From assembly GCA_039029395.1 (NCBI GenBank), contig JBCCGG010000029.1, forward strand, positions 1-64,000: a stretch of DNA of 64,000 nt, given 5' to 3'. A program made the translations under genes and the position numbers. The stretch is from JBCCGG01 sp039029395 (GTDB lineage: Bacteria > Pseudomonadota > Alphaproteobacteria > Kiloniellales > JAKSDN01). Shown piece after piece: positions 52,579-61,322 of the stretch (the stretch's first letter is position 1; each line of letters starts with the position of its first letter). The notes under the pieces are model-generated. The model was given only the letters and a program-made list of their open reading frames with translations, was not told where the DNA came from and did no database searches.

Positions 52579-53006
52579 CTGGCCGTTGGGGCCGGGGCCA
52601 GCGTCGCCCGGTGAAGGAATTGGGCAATGGTCCTGAGCGGGACCGGTTTCTCGATCACCGCAAAGACCGTGAGATTGGCCCGCTTTGCTTCGTTGACCGC
52701 GTCCAGATAGCCGGACATCAGAATGATCTTCGGCTGGGGCTCCAGGTCGGCGACAATTCCGGCGACGTCGATGCCGCTGATGTCGGGCATCTTGATATCG
52801 AGTAGGACGACCTCAGGGTGATGCGCCTCTAGGGCGTCGATCGCCTGGGTCCCGTCCTCGGCCTCTAGGCAGTTGTAGCCCTGTTCGCTCAAATAACGGG
52901 TAACCGTGGTCCGCAAAACCGGGTCGTCATCGACAATCAGCACGCGCGGCAGCTCGCCGGCGCTTCCCGCCGGCTGTTTGGCGCTAATCTGATCCACCTG
53001 GCTCAT
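52575..53006 (-). CDS. Single-domain response regulator
   Basis: A 143-residue receiver domain without an output domain. Acidic pocket IVDDDPV, phospho-acceptor Asp in VVLLDIKMPD, and the Lys in VIEKPV are all present. A Thr/Ser (ILMSGY) completes the active site. It is like CheY/DivK-type or PilZ-partner signals and lacks a nearby histidine kinase. The ATG before SQVDQI is taken; a TTG upstream is possible. The convergent small protein shares 4 bases. Confidence 0.9.
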   Translation of the reverse strand: MSQVDQISAKQPAGSAGELPRVLIVDDDPVLRTTVTRYLSEQGYNCLEAEDGTQAIDALEAHHPEVVLLDIKMPDISGIDVAGIVADLEPQPKIILMSGYLDAVNEAKRANLTVFAVIEKPVPLRTIAQFLHRATLAPAPTAS

Positions 53007-53043
53007 CCCATAAGAGCCTACGCGGTCAAACCTTAACGAAAGG

Positions 53044-53592
53044 TTATCGCTCAAGCTCCTGTGAGTGGCCCTCGTGGGGATGGAAGCGCAGGATCGCGCC
53101 GTTGTGGACCTCTCGACCGGTCAAACCGCGGATGAAGCCCCAGTGAGTCACCACCAGGACCCGCGACCAGTCATCCTGGCCGGCCATGTGGTTTCGGAAA
53201 CGTCGGCAGCGCTCGTCGACCTGGGCCTCGGTCTCGTCCAAGTTGGGCCACCATTGCTCCTCTAGGTGGTCGAAGGCGAGATTCGGCCAGCGCTCGGCCA
53301 GCTCCGAGCGGGGCGTGCCAATATCGCAAGTGAAGTAGGCCCGCTCGCGCACTACCGCCTCGATCTTGATTGGCAAGGCGAGCGACTCGGCAATGATCGA
53401 CGCGGTTTCCAAGGTTCGGGTATAGGGACTCGCCAGAATGCGCCCGATATCCTCGTCGCGCAGGGTTTCCGCCGCCGCCTTGGCCTGGAGGACGCCGTCC
53501 TCCGTCAGGCCGGGGTCGACCAATCCCGGATCCTCTCGAGTGACATGGAAATGGACATTGAAATGGGACTGGCCATGGCGCACCAGGATCAT
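53044..53592 (-). CDS. Histidine phosphatase family protein
   Basis: A 182-residue phosphoglycerate-mutase-like phosphatase with R5-H6-G7 in ILVRHGQSHFN and the second His in VVTHWGFIRGL, plus ASPYTRTLETA. It resembles broad-specificity sugar-phosphate phosphatases. The ATG overlaps the fxsA stop by 4 bases, so the two genes are translated together. A second member of this family lies in the glycan locus. Confidence 0.9.
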   Translation of the reverse strand: MILVRHGQSHFNVHFHVTREDPGLVDPGLTEDGVLQAKAAAETLRDEDIGRILASPYTRTLETASIIAESLALPIKIEAVVRERAYFTCDIGTPRSELAERWPNLAFDHLEEQWWPNLDETEAQVDERCRRFRNHMAGQDDWSRVLVVTHWGFIRGLTGREVHNGAILRFHPHEGHSQELER

Positions 53593-54065
53593 GGGCGCAG
53601 CCTCCGGGGCGGCTCGTCGGGCACTTCCTCGAACTCGCCGTCGATCACCCCGTCGCGCGGGCCTGAGCGATGGACCTCCTTGCCGTCGACGAAAACGCGG
53701 GTCTCGCCCGAGGCCTTCATGCGCCGCCCGATGCCCCGGCGCAGAGCCTCGCGCACGGCCGGAATGAACAGCAGTGCGCCCATCGCGTCGGTGACGAAAC
53801 CGGGCACCAGCAGCAGGGCGCCGGCGATTAGCAGGCAGGCACCGTTGAACAGCTCCTTGGCCGGCATCTGGCCTTGATCGATCTGGGTTCGGGCGCGCTC
53901 CAGGGTCGCCATGCCCTGGGAGCGCAGCTGCCAACTGCCCAGCAGCGCGGTCAAAATGCACAAGCCCAGGGTCGGCCAGAGGCCGATCCAACCGCCGACC
54001 TCGATGAAGACCGCGATCTCCACCAGGGGCATGAGTATAAATAGGCTCAGCAATAGGATAGGCAT
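53589..54065 (-). CDS. fxsA: FxsA family membrane protein
   Basis: A 158-residue membrane protein of the FxsA (suppressor of F exclusion of phage T7) family. The N-terminal block MPILLLSLFILMPLVEIAVFI, then GWIGLWPTLGLCILTALLGSW, and the loop LLLVPGFVTDAMGALLFIPAVR are all recognisable. Four helices are likely. The molecular role is unclear in general. In Rhodospirillales it often sits divergent from the Tim44-like gene, as here. Confidence 0.9.
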   Translation of the reverse strand: MPILLLSLFILMPLVEIAVFIEVGGWIGLWPTLGLCILTALLGSWQLRSQGMATLERARTQIDQGQMPAKELFNGACLLIAGALLLVPGFVTDAMGALLFIPAVREALRRGIGRRMKASGETRVFVDGKEVHRSGPRDGVIDGEFEEVPDEPPRRLRP

Positions 54066-54278
54066 GCTTGCTCTTTCCTGCGGGGGTCCTTATGTCTTCC
54101 TTAACCTTGGTCCGTAAGGTAGACAAGGTTTGCGGGGTCCGTCCAACCCCGAGCGTCGGTGCCCGGCCGGGATCCTGTTGATCCCGCAAATCACCAGATC
54201 CAAGTTCGGCCGGACGGGGGCCGGGCGGTATGATAGACTATTCCGGCACGCCACGCGACGGCCGGGAACGAGAGTCAA

Positions 54279-54992
54279 ATGGGTAGCGGCTTTCAGTTTT
54301 TCGACATCATAATTCTGGCGGCGGTCGCCGCCTTCCTGATCTTTCGCCTGCGCAGCGTGCTGGGCCGGCGCGGCGGACACGAGGACTCGCGCCCCCAGCA
54401 GGATCCTTTCCGCAAGGATCGGTCCGAGGAGAGCGGCGACGATAAGGTGATCCATCTGCCCGAGCGCGGCGCGCCGGAGCAGCCCGCACCGCGCGCCGAG
54501 GCCAAGATCGACAAGGATCGCGCGGCCAAGAGCGGCACGCCGCTCGACGACGGCCTGACCCAAATCAAGCTGGCCGACCGGAACTTCGACGACGAGGGCT
54601 TCGTTGGCGGCGCCAAGGCGGCCTTCGAGATGATCCTCCAGGCTTTTGCCGCCGGCGACACCAAGACCCTGCGGCCGCTCTTGAGCAATGACGTCTTCGA
54701 GGACTTCTCCGGCTTCATCACGGCCCGGGAGGAGGCCAAGGAGAGCCTGGAGACCACCCTGGTCGGCTTTAAGGACGCCCAGCTGATCGAGGCCGAGCTT
54801 CAGGGCAAGACCGCCTTCCTCACCGTCAAGTTCGTCTCCGAGCAGATCAACGTCACCCGCGACGCCCAGGGCGAGGCGGTCGACGGCGATCCGAGCCAAG
54901 TCGCCAGCATCACGGATATCTGGACCTTTGCGCGCAATACCCGCAGCCGCGACCCCAACTGGACCCTGGTGGCGACCCGCAGCCCGAACTAG
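54279..54992 (+). CDS. Tim44/TimA domain-containing protein
   Basis: A 237-residue protein with one N-terminal membrane helix (about 8-23), an acidic linker, and a Tim44-like domain from about residue 95 (FVGGAKAAFEMILQAFAAGD, VFEDFSGFITAREEAKES). The related mitochondrial Tim44 binds Hsp70 at the inner membrane; bacterial versions have a TimA-like role near the membrane. The upstream 213-bp gap with fxsA contains short GC stems but no clear promoter. Confidence 0.9.
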   Translation: MGSGFQFFDIIILAAVAAFLIFRLRSVLGRRGGHEDSRPQQDPFRKDRSEESGDDKVIHLPERGAPEQPAPRAEAKIDKDRAAKSGTPLDDGLTQIKLADRNFDDEGFVGGAKAAFEMILQAFAAGDTKTLRPLLSNDVFEDFSGFITAREEAKESLETTLVGFKDAQLIEAELQGKTAFLTVKFVSEQINVTRDAQGEAVDGDPSQVASITDIWTFARNTRSRDPNWTLVATRSPN

Positions 54993-56181
54993 CGGCCGCC
55001 TTGCCCCTTTCCTGATCGCCGCCCTGGTGCTGGGCGCGTGCGAATCCGAGCCCGAGCCGGAGGCCGTCAAGCCCGTGGCGCCGGCCTTTAGCTTGCAGGC
55101 CGCGACCTTCGAAGAGCTGCCCGACTGGCAGACCGACCAACTGCACCTGGCCCTGCCGGCGCTCGCCCGCTCCTGCCAGCGCCTTGCCAAGCAGCCGGAC
55201 GATCGGCCGCTCGGCCCCGACGGTTTGGCCGGCACGGTCGGCGACTGGCGCGCCGCCTGCCAGGCCATAAACGGCACGGCGGCCGGCGACAACGGCGCGC
55301 TCAAGGCGCTCCTGACCCAGGAGTTCCGGCCCTTCCTGGTGATGGCCGGCGACAGCGACCAGGGTCTTTTCACCGGCTACTACGAGGCCGAGCTGAAGGG
55401 CGCCACCTTCCCGGGCGGAGACTACAGCTGGCCGATCTACCGCAAGCCGGACGACATGGTGACCGTGGACCTAGGCCGCTTCCGGGCCGATCTGGAGGGC
55501 GAACGCCTAGTCGGGCGGGTCGAGAAGGGCCGTCTGGTGCCTTATTACACGCGCGAGGAGATCGACCGCGGCGCGCTCGCCGGGCGCAATCTCGAGCTGC
55601 TGTGGGTCGACGACCCGGCCGATTCCTTCTTTCTCCACGTCCAGGGCTCGGGCCAGGTGGTGCTGCCCGACGGCAGCCGCAAGCGGATCGGCTTCGCCGG
55701 CTCCAACGGCCTGCCGTTCTTCGCCATCGGCCGGGCTATGATCGACGAGGGCATCGTCTCCCGCCAGGACGCCTCGGCCCAATCGATCATGGCCTGGCTT
55801 CGGGAAAACCCCGAGGACGGCCGGGCCATGATGGCGCGGAACCCGCGATTCATTTTTTTCCGCGAGATCGACGGCGACGGCCCGATCGGCTCCCAAGGGG
55901 TCGCGCTCGAGCCCGGACGCTCTTTGGCCGTCGACCCGGCCTTCCTGCCTCTGGGTGCCCCCCTGTGGCTCGATACCACCTGGCCCGGCACGGACAAGCC
56001 CCTGCGCCGCCTGGTGGTCGCACAGGACACCGGCAACGCCATCAAGGGCCCGGTGCGCGGCGACCTCTTCTGGGGCGCCGGCGCGCCGGCCCTGGAACAG
56101 GCCGGGCGCATGAAGCAGAAAGGGCGGTACTTCCTGTTGCTGCCCAAGGCGGTGGCGGAGCGGCGGGAGTTGGGGAGCTAG
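54928..56181 (+). CDS. mltA: Murein transglycosylase A (MltA), lipoprotein
   Basis: Lytic transglycosylase that cuts peptidoglycan, making 1,6-anhydroMurNAc. A lipobox LVLGAC follows an Arg-rich start, so it is an outer-membrane lipoprotein. MltA domain motifs LFTGYYEAELKG, YSWPIYRKPDD, LLWVDDPADSFFLHVQGSGQ, FAGSNG and the 3D domain with LVVAQDTGNAIKGPVRGDLFWG (catalytic Asp) are present. No ATG lies before the lipobox. The first usable codon is a TTG inside the Tim44-like gene (65-base overlap), so the start is uncertain. Confidence 0.9.
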   Translation: MRAIPAAATPTGPWWRPAARTSGRLAPFLIAALVLGACESEPEPEAVKPVAPAFSLQAATFEELPDWQTDQLHLALPALARSCQRLAKQPDDRPLGPDGLAGTVGDWRAACQAINGTAAGDNGALKALLTQEFRPFLVMAGDSDQGLFTGYYEAELKGATFPGGDYSWPIYRKPDDMVTVDLGRFRADLEGERLVGRVEKGRLVPYYTREEIDRGALAGRNLELLWVDDPADSFFLHVQGSGQVVLPDGSRKRIGFAGSNGLPFFAIGRAMIDEGIVSRQDASAQSIMAWLRENPEDGRAMMARNPRFIFFREIDGDGPIGSQGVALEPGRSLAVDPAFLPLGAPLWLDTTWPGTDKPLRRLVVAQDTGNAIKGPVRGDLFWGAGAPALEQAGRMKQKGRYFLLLPKAVAERRELGS

Positions 56182-56186
56182 GTCCC

Positions 56187-57224
56187 CTACCCCAACCGCT
56201 CCACCGCCCCGCATTCCGTCACCGCGTGGAACACCCGGTCGATCAGCGCGTGGAGCAGCTGGCGGGAGCGGCCGCCCTCGTGGGAGAAGAAGTAATCGCA
56301 AACCACGGGCAGATAGCTGTAAAGCAGGAGGCCCAGCTGATAGTCCCGCCAGGCCGCGTCTGGCCCGTAGCCGGCGACCCCGGCGGCGGTGAGCTCCTGG
56401 TGCCACAGGCCGCAGAGCCGGCGGTGGTTGCCGTGACCGAGCCGGGTCGGCAGGCTGCCGCAGACCAGGCGGGCCACGTCGTAGGCGCCGATCATACGGG
56501 TCAGCCACTGCCAATCCAGCGCCAGGACGCCGGGTCCTTGGAACAATAGGTTGTCGGCCCGAAAGTCGCCGTGAACCAAGGTCTGGCGCCCGGCCGCGAT
56601 CAGCGCGGACAGCCGCGCGCAGTTGGCGGCGACCCGGGCGCCGACCGCCTGGGCGTCCGGGCTCATCTCGCTGGCATGACGCTCCAGGAAACCCGGCCAG
56701 CTTTCCTCGTAGAGCCGGAAGCTGAGCGAGACCTCCTTGGGCACCCAGTCGAGCGTTTCCGCCCCGGTGCGGTCCCACCAGTGGGCGTGAAAGCGCCCGA
56801 TTGCCCGGACCGCCGCTTCGGCCTGGGCCAGGCTCAGGCCGGCGATCTGGTCACCGGGCGTCCAGGCGCGCGCGTCCTCGAGCACCAACACACTGTCGTC
56901 CAGGCAGGCGAAATAGCACCTGGGCACGCGGATCGGGCTCTCGGGCGCGATCTCGCGATAAAACCGCAGCTCGCGCAGATAAGCTTTGTTGGCCAAGGCG
57001 ATTTCTCGGCCGGCCTCGACCGTGGTCGGCAGCTTGACCACCACGCTCTCCGGCGCGCCGTCGACGGGCGCCGCATAGTCCAGCCGGACCCGCGCGACCC
57101 CGCTCAGAAAGCCTCGGCCCTCACCGCCCAGATTCTCCGTCTCCAGCGCGCGCACACCCTGACCCAAGGCCATGGTCATCCAGGCCGGCGTGATCTCTTC
57201 GATCGTCGTCGGGTTGGCCAGCAT
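56187..57224 (-). CDS. Phosphotransferase family protein (APH/EcKinase-like)
   Basis: A 345-residue kinase-like protein. The catalytic loop VHGDFRADNLLF has the HGD-x4-N pattern, and LALDWQW has the metal Asp. It resembles aminoglycoside phosphotransferases and ecdysteroid kinases, which phosphorylate small hydroxyl compounds or choline-like molecules. The substrate is unknown. It is convergent with mltA and divergent from the lutABC operon. Confidence 0.86.
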   Translation of the reverse strand: MLANPTTIEEITPAWMTMALGQGVRALETENLGGEGRGFLSGVARVRLDYAAPVDGAPESVVVKLPTTVEAGREIALANKAYLRELRFYREIAPESPIRVPRCYFACLDDSVLVLEDARAWTPGDQIAGLSLAQAEAAVRAIGRFHAHWWDRTGAETLDWVPKEVSLSFRLYEESWPGFLERHASEMSPDAQAVGARVAANCARLSALIAAGRQTLVHGDFRADNLLFQGPGVLALDWQWLTRMIGAYDVARLVCGSLPTRLGHGNHRRLCGLWHQELTAAGVAGYGPDAAWRDYQLGLLLYSYLPVVCDYFFSHEGGRSRQLLHALIDRVFHAVTECGAVERLG

Positions 57225-57342
57225 GGCGGCATCCTAGAGGCCCGCGCAATCGAACGGCAAGCAATGCGCATGACCCCGCCGCCGACTTGCAATTGGCAGC
57301 GCAGCCTCCCATCCTAGCCGCTCCAAGGGTCTGGAGCTTCTG

Positions 57343-58122
57343 ATGGCCGCGGCCACCACTTCAACCGGCCCCCGCGTGGGGCTGTTCGTCACCTGCCTGG
57401 TCGATTTCATGCGGCCGTCGGTCGGATTCGCGGCGGTCAAGCTGCTGGAGGATGCCGGCTGCAGGGTCGAGGTGCCGCGGGCCCAGAGCTGTTGCGGCCA
57501 ACCGGCCTATAACTCCGGCGACCGCAAGGATACGACATCGATCGCCCGAGGCGTAGTCGCGGCCTTCGAGGGCTTCGACTATGTCGTGGCACCCTCGGGC
57601 TCTTGCGCCGCCATGATCAAGCACCACTACCCGGCGCTCTTCAAGGACGACCCGGCGGTCGCACAGGCCGCCGAGGCGCTGGCCGCAAGGACCTACGAGC
57701 TGGTGTCTTTCTTGACCGATGTCCTCAAGATCGACGGCGTCAGCGCCAGCCACGCGGCGACGGTCACCTATCACGACTCTTGCTCGGGTCTGCGCGAGCT
57801 TGGGATCCAGGCCCAGCCGCGCGCTCTGCTCGCGCACGTCTCGGGGCTCGCGCTCAAGGAAATGAAGGACAGCGACGTCTGCTGCGGCTTCGGCGGCACC
57901 TTTTGCGTCAAGTACCCGGAGATTTCCAACGAGATGGTCGAACAGAAGTGCCAGGCGATTGCCGAAAGCGGCGCCGATACGTTGCTGGCCGGCGATCTGG
58001 GCTGCCTGATGAACATGGCTGGCAAGCTGAAGCGCCAAGGATCGAGCGTCCAGGTGCGCCACGTCGCCGAGGTGCTGGCCGGGATGATCGACCGCCCGGC
58101 GATCGGCGAACCCGAGGGCTAG
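57343..58122 (+). CDS. lutA: L-lactate utilization protein LutA-like (Fe-S oxidoreductase, (Fe-S)-binding)
   Basis: A 259-residue protein of the LutA/YkgE family with two CCG domains (SCCGQPAYNSGD near residue 49 and VCCGFGGTFCVKYPEIS near residue 182) that bind Fe-S or heterodisulfide-like centres. With LutB and LutC it oxidises L-lactate to pyruvate. It starts the operon; lutB follows 9 bases later. No LutR regulator or lactate permease is adjacent. Confidence 0.92.
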   Translation: MAAATTSTGPRVGLFVTCLVDFMRPSVGFAAVKLLEDAGCRVEVPRAQSCCGQPAYNSGDRKDTTSIARGVVAAFEGFDYVVAPSGSCAAMIKHHYPALFKDDPAVAQAAEALAARTYELVSFLTDVLKIDGVSASHAATVTYHDSCSGLRELGIQAQPRALLAHVSGLALKEMKDSDVCCGFGGTFCVKYPEISNEMVEQKCQAIAESGADTLLAGDLGCLMNMAGKLKRQGSSVQVRHVAEVLAGMIDRPAIGEPEG

Positions 58123-58131
58123 GCCGGCGCC

Positions 58132-59550
58132 ATGGAGTCGACGGCCCACGCCTTCAAGGACAATGCCCACAAAGCGCTCGGCGACGCCCAGCTTCAGCGT
58201 GCGCTCGGGCACATCAAAGTTGGCTTTGTCCACAAGCGCGCCGACGCCGCCGCCAAGCTGCCGGAGTTCGAGGCCCTGCGCGACCAGGCGCGGGACATCA
58301 AGAACCACACGCTCGCCCACCTGGACCTCTATCTGGAGCGCTACGAGGAAAAGCTCCTGGCGGCCGGCGGCCAGCTCCATTGGTGCGCGACCGCGGCCGA
58401 TGCCCGCGATGCCGTGCTCGAGATCTGCCGGGCGGCCGGCGCGCGCACGGTGACCAAGGGCAAGTCCATGATCGCCGAGGAAATCGCCCTCAACGATCAC
58501 CTGGAGGCCAATGGAGTCACTCCGGTCGAGACCGACCTGGGCGAATACATCATTCAAATGCGCCACGAGCCGCCGAGCCACATCATCGCGCCGGCGGTTC
58601 ATCTTTCCAAGGAGCAGGTGGCGGCCGACTTTCGGGCCAATCACACCCAGTTTCCGGCCGACCGCTCGCTCGAAGAGCCGCGCGAGCTGGTCAACGAGGC
58701 GCGCCAAGTGCTGCGCGAGAAGTACCTGGAGGCCGACGTCGGGATCACCGGCGCCAACTTCCTGATCGCCGAAACCGGCACCTCGGTGATCGTCACCAAC
58801 GAGGGCAACGGGGATCTCACTCAATGCCTGCCCAAGGTGCACATCGTGGTCACCTCGATCGAGAAGATGGTGCCGACCCTGGAGGACGTGAGCACCATCC
58901 TGCGGGTCTTGGCGCGCTCGGGGACCGGCCAGGAGATCTCCACCTACACCACCTTCTCGACCGGTCCCAAGCGCCCGGACGACGTGGATGGGCCCGCGCA
59001 GTACCACGTGGTACTGCTCGACAACGGCCGCTCTTCGCTGATCGGCAGCGAGTTCCAGGAGGTGCTGCGCTGCATCCGCTGCGGCGCCTGCATGAACCAT
59101 TGCCCGGTCTATCACGCCATCGGCGGCCACGCCTACGGCTGGGTCTATCCAGGGCCGATCGGCTCGGTGCTCGACCCGGCGCTGATCGGCGTCGAGGAAG
59201 CCGGCAACCTGCCCAACGCCTCGACCTTCTGCGGGCGCTGCGAGGCGGTCTGCCCCATGCGCATTCCGCTGCCCAAGATGATGCGCCATTGGCGCGAGCG
59301 AGAGTTCGAGCGCAACCTGACCCCGGCCACGGTGCGCAACAGCCTAGGCCTTTGGGCCTTCCTGGCGCGCCGTCCGGCGCTCTATCAGGGGGCAACCGGC
59401 CTGGCCGCGCGGCTCCTCGCCAGGATGGGCCGCCGCGCCGGGCGCTTCCGCCGTCTGCCCTTGGCCGCCGGTTGGACCGATCACCGGGACTTCCCGGCCC
59501 CCCAGGGCGCCACCTTCCAGCAGCAGTGGCGCCGGAGCCGCGGGTCGTGA
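58132..59550 (+). CDS. lutB: LutB/LldF family L-lactate oxidation iron-sulfur protein
   Basis: A 472-residue protein with an N-terminal LUD domain (LPEFEALRDQARDIKNHTLAHLDLYL, then TVTKGKSMIAEEIALN) and two [4Fe-4S] sites: CIRCGACMNHCP from Cys314 and CGRCEAVCP from Cys367. A DUF3390-like tail follows. It is the electron-transfer core of the LutABC complex. A perfect 20-bp palindrome lies inside its coding sequence. Its stop overlaps lutC by 4 bases (GTGA). Confidence 0.94.
   Translation: MESTAHAFKDNAHKALGDAQLQRALGHIKVGFVHKRADAAAKLPEFEALRDQARDIKNHTLAHLDLYLERYEEKLLAAGGQLHWCATAADARDAVLEICRAAGARTVTKGKSMIAEEIALNDHLEANGVTPVETDLGEYIIQMRHEPPSHIIAPAVHLSKEQVAADFRANHTQFPADRSLEEPRELVNEARQVLREKYLEADVGITGANFLIAETGTSVIVTNEGNGDLTQCLPKVHIVVTSIEKMVPTLEDVSTILRVLARSGTGQEISTYTTFSTGPKRPDDVDGPAQYHVVLLDNGRSSLIGSEFQEVLRCIRCGACMNHCPVYHAIGGHAYGWVYPGPIGSVLDPALIGVEEAGNLPNASTFCGRCEAVCPMRIPLPKMMRHWREREFERNLTPATVRNSLGLWAFLARRPALYQGATGLAARLLARMGRRAGRFRRLPLAAGWTDHRDFPAPQGATFQQQWRRSRGS
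58998..59017. repeat. Perfect 20-bp palindrome in lutB
   Basis: GCAGTACCACGTGGTACTGC is perfectly self-complementary over 20 bases. It encodes AQYHVVLL, a conserved LutB peptide, so part of its symmetry may be chance. Functional importance is unknown. Confidence 0.4.
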
Positions 59551-60230
59551 GCTCCGGCCGGGAACAGGTCTTGGGCGCCCTGCGCCGGGCGCTCAAGCGC
59601 GGCGGATCCGACGCTGTCGAGGTCACCGAGGTGGATGGCCGCCTTTCGGATCACCCGCGCAACCTGGTCCCCCAGCGCGCCCAGCTGCCGGCCGCCGAGC
59701 GCCTCGACCTCTTCGAGGCCCAGGCGACCAGCCAGGCGGCGAGCCTGACCAGGGTGGCTGGTCCGAACCAGGTGCCGGAGGCGATCGCCGACTATCTCAA
59801 ATCCCAGAATCTGCCGGCGGACCTGAGGCTCTCGCCCGATCCGGCGCTCGAGGGCCTGCCTTGGGAACGGGCGCCGTTGCTTTCGCACACGAGCGGGCCA
59901 GCGCGGGAAAGCGATACGGTCTCGGTCACCCGGGCGATCGCCGGGATCGCGGAGACCGGCACTCTTATGCTGCAGTCGGGCGCCGAGGGCGCGACCACCC
60001 TCAACTTTTTGCCCGAGACCAACGTGGTGGTGCTCTCCGCCGAGGCGGTGGTCTCGAGCTACGAGGATGCCTGGGACCTGATTCGCCGGCAACACGGCGC
60101 CGGGACCATGCCGCGCACGGTCAACTTCATCACTGGGCCCTCGCGCACCGCCGATATCGAGCAGACCATCCAACTGGGCGCCCACGGACCCCGGCGCCTG
60201 CACATCATTCTGGTCGAGTCCGGGAGCTGA
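59547..60230 (+). CDS. lutC: LutC/YkgG family protein (LUD domain)
   Basis: A 227-residue LUD-domain protein that completes LutABC for L-lactate oxidation. The segment AIAGIAETGTLMLQSGAEGATTLNFLPETNVVVL and PRTVNFITGPSRTADIEQTIQLGAHGPR are family signatures. GTG start, overlapping lutB by 4 bases. It is followed by smr after 4 bases, so smr may be co-transcribed. Confidence 0.93.
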   Translation: MSSGREQVLGALRRALKRGGSDAVEVTEVDGRLSDHPRNLVPQRAQLPAAERLDLFEAQATSQAASLTRVAGPNQVPEAIADYLKSQNLPADLRLSPDPALEGLPWERAPLLSHTSGPARESDTVSVTRAIAGIAETGTLMLQSGAEGATTLNFLPETNVVVLSAEAVVSSYEDAWDLIRRQHGAGTMPRTVNFITGPSRTADIEQTIQLGAHGPRRLHIILVESGS

Positions 60231-60234
60231 CTCC

Positions 60235-60786
60235 ATGGCCGGCAAGAAGGGCCTGAGCGACGAGGAGCGCGCGCTCTGGCGCCGGATCACCGCCGACACC
60301 AAGCCCCTACCCGGCCGGCCGACCCCGCCCAAGGAAGACGCGCCGCCCAGCACCAAGCCAGCGCCTCCCAAGCCCGCCGCCAAGCGCCCGGCGCCGGCGC
60401 CTAGGCCGACACCTCCCCCGGCCCCGGCCCGCCCTGCGATCAATCCGGGCGCCCGCTCGGACGTCGACCGGCGCACCGCCGAGCGCCTGCGCCGGGGCAA
60501 ACTGCCGATCGAGGCCCGGCTCGACCTTCATGGCGAGACCCAGGCGGTGGCGGAACAGAAGCTGGCCGCCTTCCTGGCCCGGGCCCAAGCCACCGGCAAG
60601 CGCTGCGTCCTTGTGATCACCGGCAAGGGCGCCGGGCGCGAGGGCGGCGTGCTGCGCCAGATGCTGCCCCGTTGGTTGAACCAGCCGGGCAATCGGGCCC
60701 GGGTCGTCGCCTTCGCGTCAGCCCAGGTCCACCACGGCGGCCACGGCGCGGTCTATGTGCTGATCAAGCGGCAGAGAGAGGGCTAG
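60235..60786 (+). CDS. Smr/MutS2 C-terminal domain protein
   Basis: A 183-residue protein. The first ~85 residues include a Pro-rich linker (KPAPPKPAAKRPAPAPRPTP). The C-terminal Smr domain has LDLHGETQAVAEQKLAAFL and VLVITGKGAGREGGVLRQMLPRWL, ending near HHGGHGAVYV. Smr domains cut RNA or branched DNA; the LDxH and TGxG motifs are kept. The gene is a usual member of the mltA-smr-hsl neighbourhood. Confidence 0.9.
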   Translation: MAGKKGLSDEERALWRRITADTKPLPGRPTPPKEDAPPSTKPAPPKPAAKRPAPAPRPTPPPAPARPAINPGARSDVDRRTAERLRRGKLPIEARLDLHGETQAVAEQKLAAFLARAQATGKRCVLVITGKGAGREGGVLRQMLPRWLNQPGNRARVVAFASAQVHHGGHGAVYVLIKRQREG

Positions 60787-60851
60787 CGCGGGTTCCCTAA
60801 TTCGCCTATTGTGAACTGCATTCCAGTTAACCTTTCCTAGGGGCGGTTCCT

Positions 60852-61322
60852 ATGAAGCTCGAAGGCTCCTGCCACTGCGGCGCCGTGCGCTTTTCCCTAA
60901 TCGCAGGCTCGCCGGTGCCCTATCTGCATTGCTACTGCACCATCTGCCGCAAGACCGGCGGCGGCGGAGGCTATGCCATCAACCTGGGCGGCGACGCGGC
61001 AAGCCTGAAGGTCGAGGGCGAGGATCAGCTGTCGGTCTATCAGGCGAAAATCGAAGGGTCGGAGGAGCCGAGCACGGCCCGGCGTCACTTCTGCAAGAAG
61101 TGCGGCAGCGCGCTCTGGGTCTTCGATCCGCGCTGGCCGGAGCTGATCCACCCCTTCGCCAGCGCGATCGACACGCCCTTGCCGACGCCGCCCGAGCAGA
61201 TCCACATCATGCTCGATTTCAAGGCGCCCTGGGTCGAGGTGCCGGCCGGCCCGCGCTTCACCGAGTATCCCGAAGAGTCCTTGGCGAAGTGGCATGCGCG
61301 CCACGGGCTGACCTCGGCGTGA
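60852..61322 (+). CDS. GFA family protein (glutathione-dependent formaldehyde-activating enzyme-like)
   Basis: A 156-residue zinc protein of the GFA fold. The Cys ligands are in GSCHCGAVRF, HCYCTICRKTGG and FCKKCGSALW. The original enzyme adds glutathione to formaldehyde, though most members have other or unknown roles. It has no signal peptide. It overlaps the XRE gene by 4 bases (GTGA), so the two are translated together. A putative promoter may lie in the 65-bp gap before it. Confidence 0.93.
   Translation: MKLEGSCHCGAVRFSLIAGSPVPYLHCYCTICRKTGGGGGYAINLGGDAASLKVEGEDQLSVYQAKIEGSEEPSTARRHFCKKCGSALWVFDPRWPELIHPFASAIDTPLPTPPEQIHIMLDFKAPWVEVPAGPRFTEYPEESLAKWHARHGLTSA

Noticed and set aside
54066..54278. 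Origin of replication or tRNA in the fxsA-tim44 gap
   Set aside because: No DnaA boxes in series, no AT-rich unwinding stretch and no cloverleaf; only short GC stems such as GGGATC/GATCCC.
57603..59546. Long plus-strand open frame overlapping lutA and lutB
   Set aside because: Only its last 228 codons are real (lutC, from the GTG at 59547); the earlier part is an Arg/Gly-rich shadow of lutA and lutB.
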